64,000 nt of DNA from NCBI GenBank assembly GCA_017561665.1, contig JAFZBQ010000060.1:124001-188000 (forward strand), written 5' to 3'. The notes below the pieces were generated by a model that worked only from the letters and a program-made list of their open reading frames with translations, made no database searches and had not been told where the DNA came from. The DNA is from Bacteroidales bacterium. Its GTDB lineage: Bacteria > Bacteroidota > Bacteroidia > Bacteroidales > UBA932. The translations under genes and the position numbers were made by a program. This document shows positions 43,079-52,195 of this stretch, piece after piece (position 1 is the stretch's first letter; each line of letters opens with the position of its first letter).

Positions 43079-46000
43079 ATGAAAGAGATTGCACAAAAAG
43101 GACTTTACAACAGCAGCCACGAACACGACAGTTGCGGAGTCGGTATGGTGGTAAACATCCACGGTGGAAAAACTCACGAACTGGTTGACGACGCACTCAA
43201 GGTGTTGGAGAATATGCGTCACCGCGGCGCCGAAGTAGGCAAGGATGGCGACGGCGCCGGCATTATGCTGCAGATTCCCCACGAATTCATTTTGCTGAAC
43301 GGCATACCGGTTCCCGAGAAGGGCAAGTACGCCACCGGCCTGGTATTCCTCCCTAAAGATCAGAAGCGACAGCAGCAGATCCTTGGCATTATTATCGAAG
43401 AAGTCGAGCGGGAGGGGCTCCAACTGATGCATCTGCGTCAGGTTCCCACAAAGCCCGAATGCCTGGGAGAAAGGGCGCTGGCCACCGAGCCTGACATAAA
43501 ACAGATATTCATCACCGGCGTGCGGGACGACAAGGTAGACACCTTCCCCCGCACGCTCTACGTATTAAGAAAACGCATAGAGAAGCGCGTCAGCGACAAG
43601 GATTTCTACTTCTGCTCGCTGAGCAACCAGAGCATCGTGTACAAGGGAATGCTCTCCAGTATGCAGTTGAGGGAATTCTATCCCGATTTGAGCAATCCCT
43701 ATTTTACCAGCGGCCTTGCAGTGGTTCACTCGCGTTTCAGCACCAATACATTCCCGACCTGGTCGCTGGCACAGCCTTTCCGCTTGCTGGCCCACAACGG
43801 CGAAATAAATACCATCCGCGGCAACCGAGGCTGGATGCAGGCCCGCGAGAGCGTCCTCAGCAGTGAGGCGTTGGGTGACATCCGCCAGATTTCTCCCATC
43901 ATTCAGCCCGGAATGTCCGACTCCGCAAGCCTGGACAACGTGCTGGAATTCTTCCTGATGAGTGGTATGAGCCTGCCCCACGCAATGGCACTTCTGCTGC
44001 CAGAATCTTTCAACGATAAAAACCCTATTCCGGAAGACCTTAAGGCCTTTTATGAGTATTATTCGATTTTGATGGAGCCCTGGGACGGCCCGGCGGCGCT
44101 GATATTCTCCGACGGCCGGTTCGCCGGCGGTATGCTGGACCGCAACGGACTTCGCCCGGCGCGATACACAATAACCAAAAGCGACACGATGGTGGTTGCC
44201 TCCGAGGTCGGCGTAATGGATTTTGCCCCGACACAGGTGGTGGAGAAAGGCCGACTTCAACCCGGCAAGATTCTTCTGGTCGATACTCAGGAAGGCAAGA
44301 TTTTCTACGACGGCGAAATCAAGCGCACCCTGGCGGCCGAGCATCCGTACCGCCAGTGGCTCTCTACCAACCGAATCCAGCTGGAAAAGCTGCACAGCGG
44401 CCGTCACGTAAGCAATGCCGTGGATAATCTGGTGGGCAAGGAGTTGATGTTCGGCTATGGCGAGGAGGATATCTCGGCATCCATCATTCCTATGGCGACC
44501 ACGGCCCAGGAGCCTACCGCGTCTATGGGCAATGATACGCCGCTGGCTGTGATCTCCAAAAAACCGCAGGTATTCTTCGACTATTTCCGCCAGCAGTTTG
44601 CGCAGGTCACCAACCCCGCCATCGACTCAATACGTGAGAGTCTGGTGATGAGTCTGGAAGAATATATCGGCCGCGTCGGCGCCGGAATCCTCGATCCAGA
44701 CGAAAGTAATTGCAAGATGGTGCGACTGCCGCATCCGATTCTGAACAACACTCAGCTGGATTTGCTCTGCAACATCCGCTACAAGGGATTCAATACCATC
44801 AAGCTGCCGATGACTTTCACCGGCGACCTGCGCCTGGCTCTGGACAAACTCTGCAAGGATGCCGAGCACAGTGTTGACGAGGGATACAATTACATAATAC
44901 TTTCCGACCGCGATGTCGATGAAACCCACATCGCCATACCCAGCCTGCTGGCCGTATCTGCCGTACATCATTATTTGATTTCTGTGGGAAAGCGTGTGCA
45001 GACGGCGCTTATTGTAGAAAGCGGCGAGATACGCGAAACCATGCACGCGGCGCTGCTGCTGGGCTACGGAGCATCGGCCTTGTGTCCGTATATGGTGTTT
45101 GCGATTCTGGACGACCTTGTAAAGAAGGGGAAGATTCAGGAAGATTATTCCACCGCAGAGAAGAATTACATCAAGGCGGTGTGCAAGGGATTACTCAAGA
45201 TTATGGCAAAGATGGGCATCAGTACCATCCGCAGCTATCGCGGCGCCAAGATATTCGAGAGCGTGGGCCTGAGCGAAGAATTGCTGCGCTCTTATTTCGG
45301 CACGGAGGTCAGCACAATCGGAGGCATCGGGCTGGAGAAGATAGCAGCAGATGCAAAAGCTTTCCACAGCCTTGCTTATACTGCATCACAGGACGCGTTG
45401 TTGCCTAATATGGGCCGCTTCCACTGGCGCAAGGACGGCATCCGACACGCCTGGAATCCCGAGACTATTGCTACGCTGCAGCTGGCTTGTCGCAGAGGCG
45501 ACTACGCCCTGTTCAAGAAATTCACTTCGCTTGCCGACAACAAAACCGAGCCGATATTTATCCGTGACTTTATGGGCATCAAGTCGAATCCGATTCCTGT
45601 GGATGAAGTGGAACCCTTAGAAAGCATTGTTAAACGTTTCGTGACGGGTGCTATGTCGTTCGGAGCCCTCAGCATAGAAGCTCATGAGACAATTGCGTTG
45701 GCTATGAACAAACTCGGAGCCCGCAGCAACACCGGCGAGGGCGGCGAGGATTCGGAACGTTTCCACACCGATGTGGACGGCATCAGCCTGAGCAGCAAGA
45801 CCAAACAGGTCGCATCAGGCCGCTTCGGCGTCACAACGGAATATCTGGTCAATGCCGAGGAGTTGCAGATTAAAGTCGCGCAGGGCGCAAAACCTGGCGA
45901 AGGCGGCCAGCTGCCCGGCTTCAAGGTTAATGAGATAATCGCCAAGACTCGTCACTCCATCCCCGGCATTTCACTTATTTCGCCGCCGCCTCATCACGAT

Positions 46001-47512
46001 ATTTATTCCATTGAGGACCTGGCACAGCTGATATTCGACCTTAAGAACGTCAATCCAAAGGCCAAGGTCAGCGTCAAACTGGTATGCGAGAGCGGTGTGG
46101 GTACCATCGCCGCCGGAGTTGCCAAGGCAAAGGCCGACCTGATAGTGCTTTCCGGCGCAGAGGGAGGCACTGGCGCCAGCCCTGCATCCAGTATGCGTTT
46201 TGCCGGTATTCCACCTGAGATAGGTCTTAGCGAGGCGCAGCAGACGCTTGTCCGCAACGGGCTGCGCGGCCAGGTGCGCCTTCAGGTCGACGGCCAGATA
46301 AAGACAGGTCGCGACGTGATTCTGATGGCGCTTCTGGGTGCCGACGAATTCGGATTCGGCACAGCCGCACTGATAGTCCTGGGCTGCGTGATGATGCGCA
46401 AGTGCAACCTGAACACCTGTCCGATGGGCGTCGCTACCCAGGATCCGAAGCTGCGCGAGCACTTCCGCGGCAAAGTTGATCATCTGGTCAATTATTTCAC
46501 CTTTATGGCGCAGGAGGTACGCGAATACCTGGCTCAGATGGGCCTCCGTACAATGGACGAGGCGATTGGCCGTACCGACCTTATAGAGACTGAAGAATCT
46601 CCGCTGGACTATCACCGTCTTCTCTATCAGGAGAAAGGTACGCTTCATCATACAGAAGATAAGCCGTATGTCCTGGACGACGTGCTTGACAAACGCCTGA
46701 TAAAGGCAGCCGGCAATTCGATAGAACACGGCGACGAGATAACGCTGGATTTTGCCATCCAGAATACCGACCGTGCCGTGGGTGCGATGCTTTCCGGCGA
46801 AATTGCCTCCAAATACGGCAACGACGGCCTGGCCGACGAGACTATCAATGTCAAGTTTAAAGGTTCTGCCGGACAATCGTTTGGCGCTTTCCTGGCAAAA
46901 GGCGTCTCCTTCAAGCTGGAAGGTGAAACCAACGACTATTTTGCCAAAGGCCTCAGCGGCGGCCGGATTGCCATTCTGCCGCCCCGGAGCAGCAATTTTG
47001 CCGCCGAGGATAATATCATAGCCGGCAATACCGGCCTGTACGGAGCAACATCCGGCGAATTGTATGTAAACGGCCGTGTTGGTGAGAGGTTCGCTGTCCG
47101 CAATTCCGGAGCAATAGCCGTAATCGAGGGCGCCGGTGACCATTGCTGCGAATATATGACCGGCGGCCGCGTGGTTGTGCTGGGCGAGACCGGACGCAAC
47201 TTTGCGGCGGGTATGAGCGGTGGCGTGGCTTACGTCTGGAACAAAAAGGGCGATTTTGACTATTTCTGTAATATGGATATGGTAGAGATAAACCTGGTGG
47301 AAGAGGCTCAGTATCGCAAGGAACTGCACGAACTCATCCGGCAGCACTACCGTTATACCGGATCAAAACTGGCCCGCACTATGCTGGACGACTGGCCGAG
47401 ATATGTCGATGAATTCATACAGGTTGTTCCTATTGAGTACAAGCGGGTACTCCAGGAAGAACAGATGCGCAAACTGCAGCAGAAGATAGCAGAGGTACAG
47501 CGAGATTACTAA
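43079..47512 (+). CDS. gltB: Glutamate synthase, large subunit
   Basis: Takes the amide of glutamine and transfers it to 2-oxoglutarate, giving two glutamates. The 1477-residue protein has the full layout: class II amidotransferase with nucleophile Cys19 (HDSCGVGMVVNIHG), exposed after removal of an 18-residue propeptide; central domain; FMN-binding synthase domain (GEGGEDSERF, GGTGASPASSM near residue 1035); the [3Fe-4S] cluster Cys in CVMMRKCNLNTCPMGVA near 1104; and the GXGXG beta-helix (GGRIAILPP, GNTGLYGATSGELYVNGRVG, GGVAYV) at the end. gltD follows after 24 bases. First gene of an amidotransferase-rich operon. Confidence 0.97.
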   Translation: MKEIAQKGLYNSSHEHDSCGVGMVVNIHGGKTHELVDDALKVLENMRHRGAEVGKDGDGAGIMLQIPHEFILLNGIPVPEKGKYATGLVFLPKDQKRQQQILGIIIEEVEREGLQLMHLRQVPTKPECLGERALATEPDIKQIFITGVRDDKVDTFPRTLYVLRKRIEKRVSDKDFYFCSLSNQSIVYKGMLSSMQLREFYPDLSNPYFTSGLAVVHSRFSTNTFPTWSLAQPFRLLAHNGEINTIRGNRGWMQARESVLSSEALGDIRQISPIIQPGMSDSASLDNVLEFFLMSGMSLPHAMALLLPESFNDKNPIPEDLKAFYEYYSILMEPWDGPAALIFSDGRFAGGMLDRNGLRPARYTITKSDTMVVASEVGVMDFAPTQVVEKGRLQPGKILLVDTQEGKIFYDGEIKRTLAAEHPYRQWLSTNRIQLEKLHSGRHVSNAVDNLVGKELMFGYGEEDISASIIPMATTAQEPTASMGNDTPLAVISKKPQVFFDYFRQQFAQVTNPAIDSIRESLVMSLEEYIGRVGAGILDPDESNCKMVRLPHPILNNTQLDLLCNIRYKGFNTIKLPMTFTGDLRLALDKLCKDAEHSVDEGYNYIILSDRDVDETHIAIPSLLAVSAVHHYLISVGKRVQTALIVESGEIRETMHAALLLGYGASALCPYMVFAILDDLVKKGKIQEDYSTAEKNYIKAVCKGLLKIMAKMGISTIRSYRGAKIFESVGLSEELLRSYFGTEVSTIGGIGLEKIAADAKAFHSLAYTASQDALLPNMGRFHWRKDGIRHAWNPETIATLQLACRRGDYALFKKFTSLADNKTEPIFIRDFMGIKSNPIPVDEVEPLESIVKRFVTGAMSFGALSIEAHETIALAMNKLGARSNTGEGGEDSERFHTDVDGISLSSKTKQVASGRFGVTTEYLVNAEELQIKVAQGAKPGEGGQLPGFKVNEIIAKTRHSIPGISLISPPPHHDIYSIEDLAQLIFDLKNVNPKAKVSVKLVCESGVGTIAAGVAKAKADLIVLSGAEGGTGASPASSMRFAGIPPEIGLSEAQQTLVRNGLRGQVRLQVDGQIKTGRDVILMALLGADEFGFGTAALIVLGCVMMRKCNLNTCPMGVATQDPKLREHFRGKVDHLVNYFTFMAQEVREYLAQMGLRTMDEAIGRTDLIETEESPLDYHRLLYQEKGTLHHTEDKPYVLDDVLDKRLIKAAGNSIEHGDEITLDFAIQNTDRAVGAMLSGEIASKYGNDGLADETINVKFKGSAGQSFGAFLAKGVSFKLEGETNDYFAKGLSGGRIAILPPRSSNFAAEDNIIAGNTGLYGATSGELYVNGRVGERFAVRNSGAIAVIEGAGDHCCEYMTGGRVVVLGETGRNFAAGMSGGVAYVWNKKGDFDYFCNMDMVEINLVEEAQYRKELHELIRQHYRYTGSKLARTMLDDWPRYVDEFIQVVPIEYKRVLQEEQMRKLQQKIAEVQRDY

Positions 47513-47536
47513 CAAGGAAAATCGGAGGATACGAAT

Positions 47537-48880
47537 ATGGGTAATCCAAAGGCTTTTATGGAGGTTGCACGGCAAGAGGCCGGATACCGTCCGCTTCACG
47601 ATAGAATACACGATTTCGGAGAGGTAGAGCAGACGCTCAACACCAAGGACCGCCGGCTGCAGGCATCACGCTGCATGGATTGCGGCGTACCTTTCTGCCA
47701 CTGGGCCTGCCCGCTGGGCAACAAGGCGCCGGAGTGGAACGACGCGCTGTACAAAGGTGACTGGGAGCTGGCGTACAAGCTGCTCTCCAGCACAAATCCT
47801 TTCCCCGAATTCACCGGCCGCGTTTGTCCGGCTCTCTGCGAAAAGGCGTGCGTGCTGAATCTTTTCAATCACGAGCCGACCACCAACCGCGAGGACGAGG
47901 CGGCTATCACGGAGACGGCCTTCCGCGAAGGATTCGTCCCCGTCAGGACGCCTGATCGAAACGGCATGAAGGTGGCGGTTATCGGCGCCGGCCCATCCGG
48001 TCTGGCAGCCGCAGACGCGTTGAATATGAAAGGATATGCAGTGACTGTCTTTGACAAGAATGAAGCCCCAGGCGGACTGCTGAGATACGGCATACCGAAT
48101 TTCAAACTGAACAAGGCCATCATTAACCGCCGAATAGAAATCCTGAAGCAGGAGGGAATTGAGTTCAACTGCGGCGCGGCGGTTGAATGCGACGACGCCT
48201 TTGCAGCCAAATACGATGCGGTTGTCATAGCTACCGGAACTCCCGTTCCGCGAGATCTGAAAGTGCCTGGCCGCGAACTCAAGGGGGTACATTTCGCCCT
48301 GGAAATCCTCTCTCAGCAAAACCGGGTGCTGGCAGGAGCCGAATTCTCCAAAGAAGACCGCATTACCGCAAAGGGCAAGGATGTCCTTGTTATCGGCGGC
48401 GGTGATACCGGTAGCGACTGTATCGGCACAGCACATCGCCAGGGGGCTATCAGCGTCACCCAGATAGAGATTATGCCGCGGCCGATTGACGGTCCCGACG
48501 ACCCCGCCAATCCCTGGCCAAACTTTCCTCGCACCTTCAAAACGACATCTTCTCACGAGGAAGGGTGTATCCGCCGCTGGAATATCAACACCCTGGAATT
48601 CCTGGGCGAAGACGGCCGCCTTACCGGCGTAAAGGTTCAGGAGATAGACTGGAAACCAAATCCCGAAGGCGGCAGGCCGATTATGGTGGAGAAAGGCAAG
48701 CCTGAGATTATCAAAGCCGAACTGGTGCTGTTGGCGATGGGTTTCTTCAAGCCGGAGCATCCTCAATATCCCGACAACGTCTTCATTTGCGGCGATGCCG
48801 CCAATGGCCCGTCACTGGTGGTTCGTGCGATGGCCAGCGGCCGCGAGACAGCCGGCAAAGTAGATCAATTCCTCAGTTAG
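47537..48880 (+). CDS. gltD: Glutamate synthase, small subunit
   Basis: Electron-delivering subunit of GltBD, 447 residues. N-terminal Cys-rich region for two [4Fe-4S] clusters: CMDCGVPFCHWACPLGNKAP near 47 and GRVCPALCEKAC near 94. FAD site: VAVIGAGPSGLAAADALN near 149; NADPH site: VLVIGGGDTGSDCIGTA near 288; second FAD contact FICGDAANGPSLVVRAMASG at the end. A strong GGAGG ribosome binding site at 47524-47528, rare in this phylum where most starts lack one, precedes the ATG and may set the GltD:GltB ratio. pyrG follows after 2 bases. Confidence 0.97.
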   Translation: MGNPKAFMEVARQEAGYRPLHDRIHDFGEVEQTLNTKDRRLQASRCMDCGVPFCHWACPLGNKAPEWNDALYKGDWELAYKLLSSTNPFPEFTGRVCPALCEKACVLNLFNHEPTTNREDEAAITETAFREGFVPVRTPDRNGMKVAVIGAGPSGLAAADALNMKGYAVTVFDKNEAPGGLLRYGIPNFKLNKAIINRRIEILKQEGIEFNCGAAVECDDAFAAKYDAVVIATGTPVPRDLKVPGRELKGVHFALEILSQQNRVLAGAEFSKEDRITAKGKDVLVIGGGDTGSDCIGTAHRQGAISVTQIEIMPRPIDGPDDPANPWPNFPRTFKTTSSHEEGCIRRWNINTLEFLGEDGRLTGVKVQEIDWKPNPEGGRPIMVEKGKPEIIKAELVLLAMGFFKPEHPQYPDNVFICGDAANGPSLVVRAMASGRETAGKVDQFLS

Positions 48881-48882
48881 AT

Positions 48883-50490
48883 ATGGCATCATCCAAATAC
48901 ATCTTCGTCACCGGCGGCGTGGTCAGCAGCCTTGGCAAAGGCATTATCTCCGCATCGATAGGCAAGCTGCTTCAGGCCCGCGGCTACAAGATTACCATCC
49001 AGAAATTCGACCCATATATCAATATCGACCCAGGCACCTTGAATCCGTATGAGCATGGCGAGTGTTATGTCACCGCCGACGGCATGGAGACCGACCTTGA
49101 CCTGGGCCATTACGAGCGTTTCACCGGCATCCGCACCACCCGCCACAATTCCATGACCACCGGCCGCATTTACAAGGCGGTGATTGACAAGGAGAGAAGC
49201 GGCGAATATCTGGGCCACACGATTCAGGTGGTGCCTCACATTACCGACGAAATCAAGCGCCGCATCAAGTATCTTGGCGATACACAAGGATATGACTTCG
49301 TAATAACGGAGATCGGCGGCACCATCGGCGACATCGAGAGCGCCCCGTTCCTCGAGGCGATGCGACAGATGAAATGGGAGATGGGCCGAGACGCCGTAAG
49401 CATCCACCTGACATACGTGCCGTATATAAAGGCGGCCGACGAACTCAAGACCAAGCCAACGCAGCACAGCGTCAAGGAACTGCTGGGCGACGGAATCCAG
49501 CCCGATATTCTGATCTTGCGCACAGAAAAGCATCTGGACGACCACTTGCGTGCCAAGGTGGCGGGTTTCTGCAACGTGGATTTGGAATGCGTTATCCAGA
49601 GCGAGGACCTGCCCAGCATCTATGAAGTGCCAGTCAACATGCAGAAACAGGGATTGGACGCAGCCATACTGCGCAAAATGGGCATTCCAGTAGGGGAAAC
49701 GCCGCAGCTGGGAGAGTGGAACAGATTCCTGGCCATGCGCCGTAAAGCCACCGAAACCGTCAATATAGGCCTCGTTGGCAAATACGACCTGCAGGATGCA
49801 TATAAAAGTATCAGTGAGAGCCTGAGCCACGCCGCAACTTACAACGACCGCAAGGTCAACATCACATTTATCAATTCGGAATTGCTGGAAGATACCGATG
49901 ATTCCGCATGGGATACAGTGCACTCACAGGACGGTCTTGTGATCTGCCCCGGATTCGGACAGCGCGGCATTACCGGCAAGATCCTGGCAGCCAAATACGC
50001 CAGGGAAAATGACATCCCGTGCTTCGGCATCTGCCTGGGCATGCAGATGATGGTGATTGAGTTTGCCCGCGATGTTCTGGGCTACACCGATGCCGACAGC
50101 ACCGAGATGAATCCCGATACGCAGCACAATGTCATAGATTTGATGAAGGAGCAGAAGACCGTTACCCAGATGGGAGGCACGATGCGCCTGGGAGAATATC
50201 CGTGCGAGATAAGGCCCGGCAGCCGTGCATTCCAGGCATACGGCGGTCAGACTGACATCCTCGAACGCCACCGCCATCGCTACGAGTTCAACAACCGCTA
50301 TCGCGACGAATACGAACGTGAAGGAATGCAGTGCGTCGGCATAAATCCCGACTCGGATCTGGTGGAGATGGTAGAGATTCCCGCCCTCCGCTGGTATATC
50401 GGCACCCAGTTCCATCCGGAGTACTCATCCACAGTGCTCCGTCCCCATCCATTGTTCATGAGCTTTATCAAAGCTGCAATATCAAAGTAG
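48883..50490 (+). CDS. pyrG: CTP synthase (glutamine-hydrolysing)
   Basis: Makes CTP from UTP, ATP and the amide of glutamine. Start at ATG 48883, giving 535 residues; a longer frame upstream runs through gltD. N-terminal synthase domain: YIFVTGGVVSSLGKGIISAS (residues 6-25), KFDPYINIDPGTLNPYEHGE near 41, EIGGTIGDIESAPF near 140. C-terminal class I amidotransferase: GFGQRGITGK near 350 and the nucleophile in CFGICLGMQ near 380; catalytic His/Glu in FHPEYSS near 509. It joins gltD (2-base gap) and asnB (3-base gap). Confidence 0.97.
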   Translation: MASSKYIFVTGGVVSSLGKGIISASIGKLLQARGYKITIQKFDPYINIDPGTLNPYEHGECYVTADGMETDLDLGHYERFTGIRTTRHNSMTTGRIYKAVIDKERSGEYLGHTIQVVPHITDEIKRRIKYLGDTQGYDFVITEIGGTIGDIESAPFLEAMRQMKWEMGRDAVSIHLTYVPYIKAADELKTKPTQHSVKELLGDGIQPDILILRTEKHLDDHLRAKVAGFCNVDLECVIQSEDLPSIYEVPVNMQKQGLDAAILRKMGIPVGETPQLGEWNRFLAMRRKATETVNIGLVGKYDLQDAYKSISESLSHAATYNDRKVNITFINSELLEDTDDSAWDTVHSQDGLVICPGFGQRGITGKILAAKYARENDIPCFGICLGMQMMVIEFARDVLGYTDADSTEMNPDTQHNVIDLMKEQKTVTQMGGTMRLGEYPCEIRPGSRAFQAYGGQTDILERHRHRYEFNNRYRDEYEREGMQCVGINPDSDLVEMVEIPALRWYIGTQFHPEYSSTVLRPHPLFMSFIKAAISK

Positions 50491-50493
50491 ATT

Positions 50494-52194
50494 ATGTGCG
50501 GAATAGTAGGAATTTTCAATGTAGAGAATCAGACCGATGCCCTTAGGCAGAAGGCTCTGGAAATGAGCCGGCGCATAAGGCATCGCGGCCCCGACTGGAG
50601 CGGTATATGGTGCGGCGGCAGTGCCATCCTGGCACACGAACGTCTAAGTATTGTAGACCCTGAGAGCGGTCGTCAGCCGCTGTTTTCGCCCGACGAGGCG
50701 CTGGTGCTGGCGGTCAACGGTGAAATATACAACCATCAGGATATCCGCAGGCAGTTTGCCGGCAAATACCGTTTTTTGACCGGCAGCGACTGCGAAGTGA
50801 TATTGGCCCTATATCAGCAGATGGCCGACAGTGTCGACGGCAATCTGACACATGAATGCATCACCAAGATGCTGGAATCGCTCAGCGGCATCTTTGCATT
50901 TGCCCTATACGATACCGTTCGCGACCGGATCCTGATAGCCCGCGACCCGATTGGCGTGATACCTCTCTATATTGGTTATGACGCCGACGGAAAAGTGTAT
51001 ATCGCATCTGAATTAAAGGCTCTGGAAGGGGAGTGCGAACGTTACGAGCCATTCCTGCCGGGCCACTATTACTGGAGCGGCAACGGCTCCATGAAACGCT
51101 GGTACACGCGCGACTGGATGTCTTTTGATAATGTGAAGAACAACGATGCCAGCAGCGAAGATATCCGCCAGGCACTTCGCAATGCCGTAAAGCGGCAATT
51201 GATGTCGGATGTACCATACGGCGTGCTGCTCTCCGGCGGATTGGATTCGAGCATCGTTTCGGCCATCGCCGAGCGATTTTCCCAGAACCGTATCGAGGAT
51301 GACGACCGCACCCGTGCCTGGTGGCCGCGCCTTCACAGTTTCGCCGTCGGCCTGAAAGGTGCTCCGGATCTGGCCAAGGCACGTCTGGTGGCCGAGCATA
51401 TCGGCACAGTTCATCACGAAATCAACTATACAGTACAGGAAGGTCTGGATGCCATCCGCGACGTCATTTACTATATCGAGACCTACGATGTAACAACCGT
51501 GCGGGCATCCACGCCTATGTATCTGCTGGCGCGTGTCATCAAATCAACGGGTATAAAGATGGTGCTTTCCGGCGAAGGGGCCGATGAAATCTTTGGCGGA
51601 TATCTCTATTTTCACAAGGCGCCGTCTGCAAAAGATTTCCACGAAGAGACTGTCCGCAAGCTCTCAAAACTGTATATGTACGACTGCCTCAGGGCTAACA
51701 AGAGCCTTTCCGCCTGGGGCGTGGAAGGGCGCGTACCGTTCCTGGACAAGGAGTTTTTGGACGTGGCCATGCGCACCAACCCGTATGCAAAGATGTGCAG
51801 CGGCGACACCGTAGAGAAAAAGATTCTGCGCGAGGCTTTCGCCGATATGCTGCCCAATGAAATCGCATGGCGGCAGAAGGAGCAGTTCAGCGACGGCGTA
51901 GGCTATTCGTGGATTGATTCCCTCAAGAAGATAACCTCCGAGGCGGTTACCGACGAGCAGATGGCACACGCAGCCGAACGGTTCCCCATCAATCCGCCTG
52001 CCAATAAAGAGGAATATTACTACCGCAGCATATTCGAAGAGCATTTCCCGTCAAAGTCGGCAGCGCTGAGTGTGCCTCAAGAGGCCAGCGTGGCCTGCTC
52101 TACGGCAATCGCCCGCGAATGGGACGAGGCCTTCAAGAAACTCAACGATCCCAGCGGCCGCGCTGTGGCAGGCGTCCACAATCAGGCATATTAG
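50494..52194 (+). CDS. asnB: Asparagine synthetase B (glutamine-hydrolysing)
   Basis: Transfers glutamine amide to aspartate through an aspartyl-AMP. 566 residues. Class II amidotransferase with Cys2 (MCGIVGIFNVENQ), RIRHRGPDWSG near 28, LAHERLSIVDPESGRQPL near 48 and VNGEIYNHQDIR near 73. Synthetase domain: PP-loop GVLLSGGLDSSIVSAIA near 246, VLSGEGADEIFGGYLYFH near 356 and the C-terminal WRQKEQFSDGVGYSWI near 461, typical of AsnB. Tightly placed between pyrG (3 bases) and purF (1 base). Confidence 0.96.
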   Translation: MCGIVGIFNVENQTDALRQKALEMSRRIRHRGPDWSGIWCGGSAILAHERLSIVDPESGRQPLFSPDEALVLAVNGEIYNHQDIRRQFAGKYRFLTGSDCEVILALYQQMADSVDGNLTHECITKMLESLSGIFAFALYDTVRDRILIARDPIGVIPLYIGYDADGKVYIASELKALEGECERYEPFLPGHYYWSGNGSMKRWYTRDWMSFDNVKNNDASSEDIRQALRNAVKRQLMSDVPYGVLLSGGLDSSIVSAIAERFSQNRIEDDDRTRAWWPRLHSFAVGLKGAPDLAKARLVAEHIGTVHHEINYTVQEGLDAIRDVIYYIETYDVTTVRASTPMYLLARVIKSTGIKMVLSGEGADEIFGGYLYFHKAPSAKDFHEETVRKLSKLYMYDCLRANKSLSAWGVEGRVPFLDKEFLDVAMRTNPYAKMCSGDTVEKKILREAFADMLPNEIAWRQKEQFSDGVGYSWIDSLKKITSEAVTDEQMAHAAERFPINPPANKEEYYYRSIFEEHFPSKSAALSVPQEASVACSTAIAREWDEAFKKLNDPSGRAVAGVHNQAY

Positions 52195-52195
52195 T

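Noticed and set aside
45971..47347. 458-codon minus-strand open frame opposite gltB
   Set aside because: Antisense of the conserved FMN and beta-helix domains of gltB; composition is that of a shadow frame.
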